DNA from: Loktanella sp. D2R18
GTDB taxonomy: Bacteria; Pseudomonadota; Alphaproteobacteria; Rhodobacterales; Rhodobacteraceae
DNA: 64,000 nucleotides
NCBI RefSeq assembly: GCF_003318235.1
Contig: NZ_QOCG01000030.1
Span: 413,389 to 477,388 of the forward strand
Reading direction: 5' to 3'
Shown here: positions 1-8,108 of the stretch, one piece after another
Layout of the letters: each line of letters begins with the position of its first letter
Numbering within the stretch: position 1 is the first letter of the stretch
Translations under genes and position numbers: made by a program
Notes under the pieces: model-generated
Seen by the model: the letters and a program-made list of their open reading frames with translations, nothing else
Database searches by the model: none
Told to the model about the DNA's origin: nothing

Positions 1-623
1 CCCAGTTCTTCGCGGGCCTAGCCTGTGGTAAAGATCAGGTAGAGGGTGGCCAAGACAGTGTTCAACCGCTCTGCCCATTGTTCGGGCTCTGGCACGACAA
101 AACCAATGCCTTTGGACTTAATCTTGGCTTTAGATCGGGAAAGGCGCTGGCCCATGGTAGTCTCGGTATTCAGAAACGCATCCGAGATTTCGCGCGTGTT
201 CAAGTTACACACGGTGCGTAGGGTCAAAGCGATGCGGGACTTCTCTTCCAGAGCAGGATGGCAGCAGGAAAAAATCAACCGCAACCGCTCGTCGGGGATT
301 TCTTCGGTGGCATGCATAGGGTCTTCATCTTCTATGATCAGGCTTAGGTCTTGTCCCTTTTGACCTTCGCGTTTCGCTTTGCGGATCCGATCTATCCCTT
401 TGTTAAAAGATGCTTTCATCAGCCAGGCCGTTGGATTGTCCGGTATTCCAGAACGACCCCAATGGCCCAGAGCCGAGATTGTTGCGTCTTGCAGCGCATC
501 TTCAGCAAGTTGAAAATCGCCCAATCGGGAAACCAATCCAGCCATGAGCCGTCCCCTATCGCTACATATGACGTCATCGACGGCTTTGTTGACAGCGATG
601 GCTTTGGGGGCGGCGTTGGTCAT
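1..623 (-). pseudogene. ECF42-type sigma factor, interrupted by a stop codon
   Basis: Sigma-70 region 2 (around residues 25-85) and region 4 (around 130-175) are recognisable. Family members carry a long TPR-like C-terminal half that begins just after a conserved LYLIF..GY motif. Here the frame reads LYLIFTTG and then TAG (complement of 18-20) where Tyr is expected, after which the same frame stays open to the window edge (A-R-E-E-L-G). This looks like a Tyr-to-amber nonsense change, leaving a 201-residue product without most of the C-terminal domain. It lies 3 bases downstream of a YCII-domain gene, the standard partner of this sigma group. Such pairs lack a classical anti-sigma factor. Either a recent pseudogene, a truncated sigma factor or a sequencing error. 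Confidence 0.8.
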
Positions 624-626
624 GGG

Positions 627-986
627 TTATCCTGCTGGATTGTAGTCCATCAAAGGGCGGACCTCGATTGTTCCAAAGTTTGCAGAAGGCAACAAGGCCG
701 CGTATTTGAGTGCTGCATCAAGGTCCGGCACATCCACGACATAGTAGCCACCTAGATGTTCGCGTGTTTCGGCAAACGGGCCGTCCATGGTTTCGACCTT
801 TCCGGATTTGATCCGCAGAGATGTAGCGGTTTCGATGCCTTGCAAGCCTTCTCCACTTGCCAGCACACCATCGGCCTGCATCTTCTCGTTGGCGGCAAAG
901 AAACCTCCCATCATGGCGTCAAATTCAGGTGTCCCATAGGTGGGTTCTTCGGCGGGGTTGTTATAAACCAAGAGCATATATTTCAT
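627..986 (-). CDS. YCII-related (DGPF-domain) protein
   Basis: A 119-residue protein that opens MKYMLLVY and carries the family DGPF motif at residues 68-71. YCII-domain proteins are small ferredoxin-fold dimers. In this genomic setting they are the usual neighbours of ECF42 sigma factors and are thought to modulate them or act on an unknown small molecule. The gene is complete and ends 3 bases before the sigma ORF, so the two are probably co-transcribed. No biochemical activity can be assigned from sequence. The family call is firm, the role is inferred from context. Confidence 0.88.
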   Translation of the reverse strand: MKYMLLVYNNPAEEPTYGTPEFDAMMGGFFAANEKMQADGVLASGEGLQGIETATSLRIKSGKVETMDGPFAETREHLGGYYVVDVPDLDAALKYAALLPSANFGTIEVRPLMDYNPAG

Positions 987-1028
987 GGGTTCGTTCCTTC
1001 AGTTCAAGTTGGTTTCAGTTCTAGGGAA

Positions 1029-1419
1029 TTACAGGCCGAGGATATTCACGCCCAAACAAACCATGATGTTCAAGGCTGCCAGAATGTTGGTGCCATTGCC
1101 AACGTAGCGCAAAGGGTGTCCGGCGTTATCGATCTTGAGGCCAAACGGATGGGCGATGCGGCCAATCAGAAGCAACGCTCCCGAAATTTGGATGTAAAGA
1201 CCCGGAGCCCCCATACCCTCGGCAAGGATCATCATGATCAGGATGAAGCTGCTCCATTCAACGCAGTTCCCATGCTGGCGGATGCGCTGAAGCAAATTCA
1301 CATCGCCATTGTCGCCGATTGAGATGCCAATGTTGCCTCTGTATAATGTCACCCGAAACCAAAGGGCAAGGGTGACGACTGCAACCGCGAGGGCGTAGAT
1401 CGGTGTGATCTGTAAACAT
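1029..1419 (-). pseudogene. MAPEG-family membrane protein, frameshifted at codon 2
   Basis: The translated body matches MAPEG proteins (small four-helix membrane proteins related to eicosanoid/glutathione enzymes): a GD.GD..LLQRIRQHGNCVEW stretch and a GALLLIGRIAHPFGL helix. The matching frame extends upstream as ITPIYALAVAVVTLALWFRV, a typical first helix, but has no start codon there. A good start exists at 1417-1419 (ATG, with AGGAG at 1428-1432, 8 nt away), one base out of frame. Removing one A from the AAA at 1414-1416 would give a clean start M-L-Q-I-T-P. The gene is therefore broken by a single-base insertion, or there is a base-call error. It may once have headed the unit with the YCII and sigma genes. 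Confidence 0.72.
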
Positions 1420-1472
1420 AGTAAGATCTCCTATTTTTGCGTTTTGATACCTCTAGGACGTTCGCCATTCTG

Positions 1473-1497
1473 ATTTTTCGACATGCATTCGAAAAAT
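1473..1497. promoter_or_regulatory. Perfect AT-rich palindrome upstream of the MAPEG gene
   Basis: ATTTTTCGA (1473-1481) and its exact reverse complement TCGAAAAAT (1489-1497) are separated by 7 bases. It lies about 55 bases upstream of the probable MAPEG start. The symmetry and position suit an operator for a dimeric regulator of the MAPEG-YCII-sigma unit. A terminator from a lost upstream gene is the alternative. Confidence 0.4.
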
Positions 1498-1499
1498 GG

Positions 1500-1918
1500 T
1501 TCTTTTTTGATTATCGAATAGAAACACGAGCCAATCCACTGCAAACACCAGTTAATTTACTACTTAAAAAACTCCCTACGTTGTTTGAAGTGAACCTGAA
1601 CCTTGCCAACCCGAGGCAGACTTTGGGGCCGAAAACGCAACCAGCCATCAGAAGTGAGTTCGGGATCGGCAGAAGGTGTGCTGCGAGAGGTCGCAATTGG
1701 TGAAAGCGGACATCCCTGCAACACGCAGCATCCGGTAAAGTGGGCTCGAAGAAGACATTCTCCGCGTCGCAGCGCAAAATTGGGGAGCAGATGGCTGCTA
1801 AGCGGACAAACCGGCCTTTTGCTCATGCAGCTAATGCTGACGCAGCATCTCTTCGCGGGCGCAGCATGTTCTTAGCGGCGTTACAGTCAACGTCGTCAGA
1901 GCGGCCATTCAACGTGGG
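1500..1918. other. Degenerate intergenic DNA before the IS remnants
   Basis: No convincing gene. Several short overlapping open frames occur on both strands, but none has recognisable domains or a good ribosome-binding site. The part from about 1690 to 1860 has the look of decayed intergenic DNA in this lineage. Part of it may be the lost front of the IS110 element that becomes recognisable at 1919. Confidence 0.4.
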
Positions 1919-2272
1919 TTGATGACGTCAATTCCAAACTGCATTTTCCCTGCGGTTGGGCAAATGCCTGAGCTCGGAACGCTCGACGAAAAAAAGGTCG
2001 CGGCTCTCGTGGGTCTTGCGCCAATCAATTGTGAAAGCGGCAAATACAAAGGGCGCTGTCGCATCAAAGGCGAGCGAAGCGGCTTGCGACGGCTTCTGTA
2101 CCAAGCTGCATTATCAGCTGCTCGGATCAATCCAGTCCTAAGCGACTTAGTAAAGCGATTGCGCGCAAAGGGCAAGCCACACAAGGTCGTTCTCATCGCA
2201 GTTGCTAGAAAATTGATTGTGTTGGTAAACTCTTTGCTCACCAAAAATACTGTGTGGAACCCGGAAATTTAA
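1919..2272 (+). pseudogene. IS110-family transposase, C-terminal fragment
   Basis: The translation carries the C-terminal Transposase_20 signature: MPELGTLDEKKVAALVGLAP, then a GKYKGRCRIKGERSGLRRLLY stretch, RINPVLSDLVKRLRAKGKP and HKVVLIAVARKLI. The N-terminal RuvC-like catalytic half of IS110 transposases (DEDD) is not present in any frame upstream. The IP.. start of the HhH-like segment is also shortened. It abuts the IS3 fragment that begins about 15 bases downstream, so this is a relic, not an active element. Confidence 0.8.
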
Positions 2273-2287
2273 TACAGTTGCTAGGGG

Positions 2288-2619
2288 CTATTCACAGTTC
2301 TTCAGAAATGATTGGCAATCGTTTCTCACCAAACACGATCTGGTTTCCAGCATGAGCAGACGTGGGAACTGTCATGACAACGCCGTCGCCGAGAGCTTCT
2401 TTTGTCTATTGAAACGCGAACGCATCAGGCGACAGACGTACCTCACACGCGACGCTACGGCAGAACGTGTTCGATTACATCGAGATGTTTGGCAACCCAA
2501 ACCGCATGCACACGAACAACGGCATGCTGTCACCGGTTGACTATGAAATGAAACAGCAGAGAATAAGAGGCAAGCGTCTAGGGGCCTCGGGCCACCTCAG
2601 GGCAAGCGGGCTGGTCTAG
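2288..2619 (+). pseudogene. IS3-family OrfB transposase, frameshifted C-terminal fragment
   Basis: Reading from about 2290, the DDE integrase C-terminus is recognisable: YSQF, then NDWQSFL, SMSRRGNCHDNAVAESFF (including the catalytic Glu region) and LLKRERIRR. After about 2465 homology jumps to another frame, which reads VFDYIEMFGNPNRMH and MLSPVDYE before a stop at 2617-2619. The upstream two thirds of OrfB and all of OrfA are absent. The element is dead by both truncation and frameshift. Confidence 0.82.
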
Positions 2620-2921
2620 GTGTGGAATGTCTCTCACTCTGGGCTCACGTCCCATTAGATGCGCCAAGTTCCGCGAAGCGAGGCAAACCCGCCTGTCGCA
2701 GACGTTGAAATTTTCACAAAACAGCCCTTGGATCAAGTTAAAAAGAATTTCCAGAAATTTTCCAGTTTGATGCACCTGATGCCCATTAAGTTGGCATAAG
2801 TTGCATTTCGATGAAACAATCCTTGGTTTCAGCGGTATTTAAATTGAAGCGGTGTTTGCAATGATGCCCCAATCAAAGCAACGGCTCAAAAACGAGAGCC
2901 GACTTCCAACAAGGGAACATC
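2620..2921. other. Leader region of the ABC importer operon
   Basis: No gene. A perfect 6-bp hairpin, CGGCTC (2882-2887) and GAGCCG (2896-2901), sits just before the AAGGGA ribosome-binding site of the solute-binding protein gene. No confident promoter could be placed. Confidence 0.4.
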
Positions 2922-4013
2922 ATGACATACAAAATCTCACGGCGCGGGCTTCTGGCCTCATCAGCGGCGACAGCAGGTGCCTTGGCAATGCCAGCAATCG
3001 TTCGTGCCGCAGGTCACCAGCCACTGGCTGGCAAAGAGCTGCGCCTTTTGACGTGGTCCGACAACACAGGTCTTGCCATTCTGGATCACATTGCAAAGCC
3101 GTTCGAGGAAGCCACGGGCGCGCGTGTCATTGCAGACCGTACCGGATCCACATCTGAAATGGTTGCCAAATTACGCGCTGCTGGCGACCGCCCACAATAT
3201 GACGTGATTACCCTTGCGGGTGTTGGCGCGGTTGAGTTGGCCGGAGATGGACTTTTGGCACAACCGGATCTGAACATGCTGCCAAACCTCGAACAGGTTG
3301 ATCCGAGGTTCCGCACGGGTGCGGACGGGCACGGCATCGGTTACCTCCTGTGGACAGGCGGTTTGATCTACAACACGAAGACCTTCGCAGAGCCACCAAA
3401 ATCCTACGCGGAAATGTGGGACGCATCCCACCAAAATCGTCTGTTCTTGCCGCCGTCCACGTGGACCGATGCACTCGACACGATCTTTGCGACAGGCAAG
3501 ATGCTTGGTGGCGATGGCACCAACGCTGAAGAAGCATTTGCCAAATTGGCAGAGCTTCGCGATAGCTTGCTTACATTCGGTGAAAACCCTGCGCAAATCT
3601 CCGAGCTGTTCCGCTCTGATGCGCTGGATATCGGTGGTGTCTATGCGCCTGCATTCTATGCGGATGAATTGAAGGACCCTGCGAATTCAAACATGGGTGC
3701 CACCTATGACATCGACGAAGGTTTCTTTGCGGATCTGATGTACACAATCGTTCCAAAGGCCAAGCCGGGTGACGATGACGTTGTTCACGCCTTCATCGAT
3801 TTCACACTGGACGCAGATGTGCAGGGGAGAATGGCCGAAGCCGTCTTGAACGGCCCGATCAACCAAAACGCGGTGATGTCTGATGAGGCCAAAGCAAGCC
3901 CGTTCATCATCAAGCCCGAGCAAATGGGCGATACTGCCGTGGTGCATGACAAATCTTTCATCGCCGATGTGCGTGAAGATTGGATCACCCGTTACACACA
4001 AACCTTGGCGTGA
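2922..4013 (+). CDS. Polyamine-type ABC importer, solute-binding protein (PotD-like)
   Basis: A 363-residue periplasmic solute-binding protein of the spermidine/putrescine class. The N-terminus has a twin-arginine-like signal (S6-R7-R8-G-L-L) followed by an Ala-rich core and cleavage near VRAAG, so export may be by Tat. The mature part has the family LRLLTWSDN start and a fold-typical YDVITLAG segment. It opens an operon with two permeases and an ATPase. Opposite lie an agmatinase-family hydrolase, a RidA and an OCD-like reductase, so the ligand is probably a guanidino or amino compound rather than simply spermidine. Ligand not determinable from sequence. Confidence 0.87.
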   Translation: MTYKISRRGLLASSAATAGALAMPAIVRAAGHQPLAGKELRLLTWSDNTGLAILDHIAKPFEEATGARVIADRTGSTSEMVAKLRAAGDRPQYDVITLAGVGAVELAGDGLLAQPDLNMLPNLEQVDPRFRTGADGHGIGYLLWTGGLIYNTKTFAEPPKSYAEMWDASHQNRLFLPPSTWTDALDTIFATGKMLGGDGTNAEEAFAKLAELRDSLLTFGENPAQISELFRSDALDIGGVYAPAFYADELKDPANSNMGATYDIDEGFFADLMYTIVPKAKPGDDDVVHAFIDFTLDADVQGRMAEAVLNGPINQNAVMSDEAKASPFIIKPEQMGDTAVVHDKSFIADVREDWITRYTQTLA

Positions 4014-4038
4014 TCCGCCCAAGACAGGACGTTCCTCA

Positions 4039-4890
4039 GTGAGCCTTCAATTAACTAAATCAAAAGCGCTGGCATTTTCTTTGCCAGCGCTCATCGCAAT
4101 TCTCCCCTTTCTAGGGGCGTGTTTTTATATCTTTCGTTTTTCCATTTCAGGCGAACAATCCCGCATCGAGGGCTTTTCGATCCAGCCCTATGTGGATTTG
4201 ATGACGCCATATTTTGGTCGTACCGTTTGGTTAACACTGCGGCTTGCGTTTATTGCGACCATCCTTGCCATGTTGATGGCGGTTCCGCTTGCCTTCCTGC
4301 TGACAAGCCTACGCAGTCCCTTTGCCCGCCGCAGCCTGACCATTGTGATCTTGCTGCCGCTCATTCTGAACCTGCTCGTGCAAGCCTACGGTTGGATATT
4401 GCTGCTCGGGCCCAGTGGGGTTTTGAATTCCACCCTGCGTAGCTTTGGCATCATTGAACGACCGATCTTTTTACTGTTCAACGAGACGGGAGTCTTGCTG
4501 GGGTTGGTGCAAACCTCTCTCCCCTTGGCGGTCTTTCCGATTGTTAGTTCCGTTCGCGGCATATCGCGCGAACATCTGGAGGCGGCCAGTTCGCTGGGCG
4601 CCTCGCATTGGCGCATCTTCTTTGACGTGACCGTACCGCTGCTTCGGCCCGGATTATTTGGTGCAGCGTCGATCGTGTTTGCTTTCAATGCTAGCGCCTT
4701 CGCCATTCCGTTGCTGTTGGGTGGTCGCCGCGTCCAGATGATGGGCATCGCCATCCGAGATATGATTTCACCATTGTTTAATTGGTCTGGCGCTGCGGCG
4801 GCTGGCATGATCCTGATCTTTGTCACCATGATTACGATGCTGTTTGCAGCATGGTTGGCGCGGATCACATCTGAAAAAGTGGAGCGCTGA
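4039..4890 (+). CDS. ABC importer permease (PotB-like)
   Basis: First inner-membrane permease of the importer, about 283 residues with six predicted membrane spans. The conserved cytoplasmic loop (EAASSLGASHWRIFFDVTVP) that contacts the ATPase is present. The frame is open further upstream into the solute-binding gene, but the GTG at 4039, 25 bases after that gene stops, gives the natural N-terminus SLQLTKSKALAF leading into the first span. It ends one base before the next permease start, indicating tight translational coupling. Confidence 0.85.
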   Translation: MSLQLTKSKALAFSLPALIAILPFLGACFYIFRFSISGEQSRIEGFSIQPYVDLMTPYFGRTVWLTLRLAFIATILAMLMAVPLAFLLTSLRSPFARRSLTIVILLPLILNLLVQAYGWILLLGPSGVLNSTLRSFGIIERPIFLLFNETGVLLGLVQTSLPLAVFPIVSSVRGISREHLEAASSLGASHWRIFFDVTVPLLRPGLFGAASIVFAFNASAFAIPLLLGGRRVQMMGIAIRDMISPLFNWSGAAAAGMILIFVTMITMLFAAWLARITSEKVER

Positions 4891-4891
4891 T

Positions 4892-5734
4892 ATGCGGGTT
4901 GATCTTCTTCCAACTGAAGGGGGCGGCACCTATCGTTTTGTTATCATCCTGCTCGCGATCTGCGGCATCTTGATTTCCTCTCTACCCGTCATCGTCGTAA
5001 CGATCATGTCCTTCTCTGCGGCCGACAACACAGGCTTTCCGCCCGAAGCGTTGTCTTTGCGTTGGTATTCGGAAGTGATCGCGATGTTCACAACCGAAGA
5101 CGCCAACAGCGCGCAATCGGTGGTGTCCTCAACGATCACCAGCCTTGTCGTCGCGGTCATCGTTATGGTGATTTCAACCGGTGTGTGCATTCCTCTGGCT
5201 TATGTTTTGGCGCGGGGTGATCGGCGCATTCGCAGCGGGATGGAACTGTTGTTCACATTGCCCTTGGTCTTCCCGCTGGTGATCCTTGGCATTGCGTTTT
5301 TACTGATTGCCGAAAGCCTGCGGCTCGACATCGGCATATGGCGCATCATCATCCCTCATGTCGCGCTCGTCCTGCCGTTCGTGCTGCGCAATTGTCTCAG
5401 CGCCATGAGCGGGATCAGCTTGGAAGTTGAAGAAGCTGCCGTATCGCTCGGTGCGTCTCCACTGCGCGCAATATGGGATATTGTCATTCCGATGATGAAG
5501 GCCGGTATCCTTGCTGGCCTGATCTTTGCGCTGATCATCAGCTTCAACGAATTCACAATCACCTTCTTCATGTACACCGTTGATGTCAGCACGCTGCCCA
5601 TCTGGATGTACAGCCGCACGGTGTCTTCGTTGGACCCATCAACACTGGCGCTGTCCGTGTTCATTATTGTCGCCGATGTTGTGTTGATTGTGCTTGTGGA
5701 CAAGCTGATCGCCGGTCGCGCGAGCCTCTTTTAG
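4892..5734 (+). CDS. ABC importer permease (PotC-like)
   Basis: Second permease of the importer, 280 residues. Hydrophobic spans start at about residue 15, and the EAA loop reads EEAAVSLGASPLRAIWDIVIP. The ATG at 4892 is chosen because it directly follows the stop of the preceding permease. The longer in-frame extension would lie inside that gene. It pairs with the PotB-like protein as the usual heterodimer of this importer class. Confidence 0.87.
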   Translation: MRVDLLPTEGGGTYRFVIILLAICGILISSLPVIVVTIMSFSAADNTGFPPEALSLRWYSEVIAMFTTEDANSAQSVVSSTITSLVVAVIVMVISTGVCIPLAYVLARGDRRIRSGMELLFTLPLVFPLVILGIAFLLIAESLRLDIGIWRIIIPHVALVLPFVLRNCLSAMSGISLEVEEAAVSLGASPLRAIWDIVIPMMKAGILAGLIFALIISFNEFTITFFMYTVDVSTLPIWMYSRTVSSLDPSTLALSVFIIVADVVLIVLVDKLIAGRASLF

Positions 5735-5747
5735 AAAGGTCAGAGAT

Positions 5748-6803
5748 ATGACATTTGATACTCACCTCCACATCGAAAACGTGTCGAAAAAATTCGGTAC
5801 CGTCGACGCGCTACGCGACGTTGATCTCAAAATAGAACGCGGATCTTTCGTGTGCCTTTTGGGGCCATCGGGCTGCGGCAAGACCACGTTGCTGCGCATC
5901 ATCGCCGGGTTCGAGGCCGCAACCAAAGGCCGCCTGATCCTCGATGGACAAGACATTTCAAATCAGCCACCGCACAAACGCGGCTTTGGCATGGTGTTTC
6001 AATCGCTGGCGTTGTTTCCGCACATGAGTGTCGCGCGCAACATTGGCTATGGTTTGAAGTTGCGCGGCGTCAAAGGTGCGGCACAACGGGACCGTGTGGA
6101 AGAGCTGCTGGACGTGATCCGGCTACCGCACATTGCGGATCGCCCCGTTTCGGCCTTGTCGGGCGGGCAACGCCAGCGGGTGGCCATTGCGCGTGCTTTG
6201 GCAATCCAGCCACCGCTGTTTTTACTCGATGAACCGCTCTCTGCTCTGGACGCTCAGTTGCGCGACAACATGCAGATCGAGCTGCGCCAGTTGCAACAAA
6301 AATTCGGCGTGACTACTGTTCTGGTGACCCATGACCAGCACGAAGCGATGATGCTGGCCGATGAGTTGGTTGTCCTCAAAGACGGTGCAATTCGCCAGTC
6401 TGCACCACCCTCACAAATCTACAACGATCCCGCAGACAGCTTTGTCGCGGATTTCCTTGGCGCGGCTAACCTGATCGAGGTGGGCGCAATGAAGGGGGGC
6501 GCGATCGATCTGTTCGGCACCCCCGTCAAAAGCACAGTACCCCATCAAGACGGCGACAAAATGCTCGCCGCTGTGCGGGCAGAACACGTGGGCCTGACCC
6601 CTGTTGCCAATGACGACCATGCGGGCATCGGCGCGATTTCTTTCATGCGTGATCTGGGTGCGGCAACCGAATTTGTCGTGGCAATTGATGGCAAGAACCT
6701 GCGCGTGCGTCGCTCAAGCGTAGAAGCGCAGGGCCTTGATGTTGGCTCAAAAGTGGCGCTGACATTCGACCCTGCGTTGGTGTCGCTGTTTAAGGCGGCT
6801 TAA
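5748..6803 (+). CDS. ABC importer ATPase (PotA-like)
   Basis: A 351-residue ATP-binding subunit. Walker A is GPSGCGKTT (39-47), the signature is LSGGQ (137-141) and Walker B runs into DEP (161-163). A TOBE-type C-terminal domain follows from about residue 260. It completes the four-gene importer. Its last four bases overlap the 3' end of the convergent ornithine-cyclodeaminase-like gene, so the two units terminate into each other with no separate terminator visible. Confidence 0.9.
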   Translation: MTFDTHLHIENVSKKFGTVDALRDVDLKIERGSFVCLLGPSGCGKTTLLRIIAGFEAATKGRLILDGQDISNQPPHKRGFGMVFQSLALFPHMSVARNIGYGLKLRGVKGAAQRDRVEELLDVIRLPHIADRPVSALSGGQRQRVAIARALAIQPPLFLLDEPLSALDAQLRDNMQIELRQLQQKFGVTTVLVTHDQHEAMMLADELVVLKDGAIRQSAPPSQIYNDPADSFVADFLGAANLIEVGAMKGGAIDLFGTPVKSTVPHQDGDKMLAAVRAEHVGLTPVANDDHAGIGAISFMRDLGAATEFVVAIDGKNLRVRRSSVEAQGLDVGSKVALTFDPALVSLFKAA

Positions 6804-7750
6804 TGCGTCGTTGCGGTGGCCTCATACGTGAGGATTGCCGCAGCCAAATCCTCCAATGCGGCACCGACCGATTTAAAGACGGTGATCTCATCCTCAGACC
6901 GGCGTCCGGCATGATCCCCTCGTGCCAGATCGAACAAATCCGCCTTAATATCTGAAGCGCCGAAGGCACCTTCGCGAATGGCTTGAACGATATCGCCACC
7001 TTCGGACAAAACACCTTCGCGCGTGTCTGCGAAAACCGACGCCATCGCGATCAGCGCGCTGTCCGTTTCGCGCATTTCTGGCTTAAACGCCCCGATAAGA
7101 TCGATGTGCGTCCCTGGCTTTACCCAAGCCCCCTTGATCAGGGGGGCCCGAGATAGCGTGCAGCAACTGATGATGTCGGCCTGCAAGGTTGCGCATTCCA
7201 GATCATCAGTGGCCTGCGCGTCATACCCCAAAGTACGGGCAGCCTTTGCCACCTTTTGGGCCTGTTCGATGCGGCGTGCCCAGATCGTCACCGATGTAAG
7301 GGGGCGCACCGCAGTATGTGCTTCGATCACGTTAAGCGCCAGCTTTCCGGCCCCGACGACAAGCAAATTGCGTGCATCCGGCCGTGCTAAATACCGCGCT
7401 GCAAGGGCTGACGCTGCGGCCGTGCGCCGTGCGGTTAATTCCGCGCCGTCAAGCACGGCAAGCAATGCGCCAGTTTCACCTGACGACAAAAGATACGCGC
7501 CCGAAATTGCAGGTAACGATCGCGTTGAATTGCCGGGTATGACGTTGACCATTTTAACGCCGATGTATTTTCCCGGCGTCCACGCTGGCATCAACAACAA
7601 GGTGCCGCTGTCTTCGTTTGGGACCTCGACCTCATGATGGTGGCGCAATGGCATGACGCAGCCCGACCGAAACATCGCGTCCAGCCCGTCGATCAAGCGG
7701 GGCCACTCTAGCCCCGCCCGCGTTTCATTCGTGTCAAAAACCCGCAGCAT
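6800..7750 (-). CDS. Ornithine cyclodeaminase / ketimine reductase family protein
   Basis: A 316-residue member of the OCD/mu-crystallin family. The Rossmann dinucleotide site is VVGAGKLA (131-138), the family Lys sits in GVKMVN (Lys66) and the RRTAAASALAARYLAR helix is typical. Family activities include ornithine cyclodeaminase, alanine dehydrogenase and delta1-pyrroline-2-carboxylate (cyclic imine) reductase. Sequence alone does not choose between them. It is the third gene of a hydrolase-RidA-OCD unit. Because RidA proteins deaminate imines, a role in handling an imine made from an arginine-like compound is plausible but inferred. Confidence 0.85.
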   Translation of the reverse strand: MLRVFDTNETRAGLEWPRLIDGLDAMFRSGCVMPLRHHHEVEVPNEDSGTLLLMPAWTPGKYIGVKMVNVIPGNSTRSLPAISGAYLLSSGETGALLAVLDGAELTARRTAAASALAARYLARPDARNLLVVGAGKLALNVIEAHTAVRPLTSVTIWARRIEQAQKVAKAARTLGYDAQATDDLECATLQADIISCCTLSRAPLIKGAWVKPGTHIDLIGAFKPEMRETDSALIAMASVFADTREGVLSEGGDIVQAIREGAFGASDIKADLFDLARGDHAGRRSEDEITVFKSVGAALEDLAAAILTYEATATTH

Positions 7751-7751
7751 A

Positions 7752-8096
7752 TTACCCTTTTACGGCCGTAATCATGACCTCAACCAAATAATCTGGCGTG
7801 GCCAAGCGTGCCTCAACACAGGCGCGCGCAGGCGGATTTTTGGGATCAATCCATGCATCCCAAACAGCGTTCATATCCGCGATGTTCGCGATATCGGCAA
7901 GCCAAACCGTCGCGGTCAGAATTTGGGATTTGTTACTTCCTGCATCCGCCAACAAGCGGTCGACCTCGGACAACATGTCTTTGGTCTGTGCGGTGACATC
8001 CGCCCCGCTGCCAACCTGACCTGCGAGATAGATTGTATCACCGTGGACCACAGATTGGCTCATGCGAGTGTCAAGTTCGGTGCGTGTGATCGTCAT
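7752..8096 (-). CDS. RidA (YjgF/YER057c/UK114) family protein
   Basis: A 114-residue RidA-family protein. The NPPARACVEARL motif contains the arginine (Arg91) that corresponds to the catalytic Arg of RidA enamine/imine deaminases. TIYLAGQVG near the N-terminus is the family start. It lies 12 bases after the agmatinase-family gene and 1 base before the OCD-like gene, clearly one operon. It probably belongs to a pathway-specific subgroup and not the housekeeping RidA, since it is embedded in a catabolic unit. Confidence 0.88.
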   Translation of the reverse strand: MTITRTELDTRMSQSVVHGDTIYLAGQVGSGADVTAQTKDMLSEVDRLLADAGSNKSQILTATVWLADIANIADMNAVWDAWIDPKNPPARACVEARLATPDYLVEVMITAVKG

Positions 8097-8108
8097 TGGC
8101 AGGTATCC

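Noticed and set aside
2792..2806. A TGGCA..TTGCA string resembling a -24/-12 sigma-54 promoter before the PotD-like gene
   Set aside because: The distance from GG to GC is two bases too short for a sigma-54 site.
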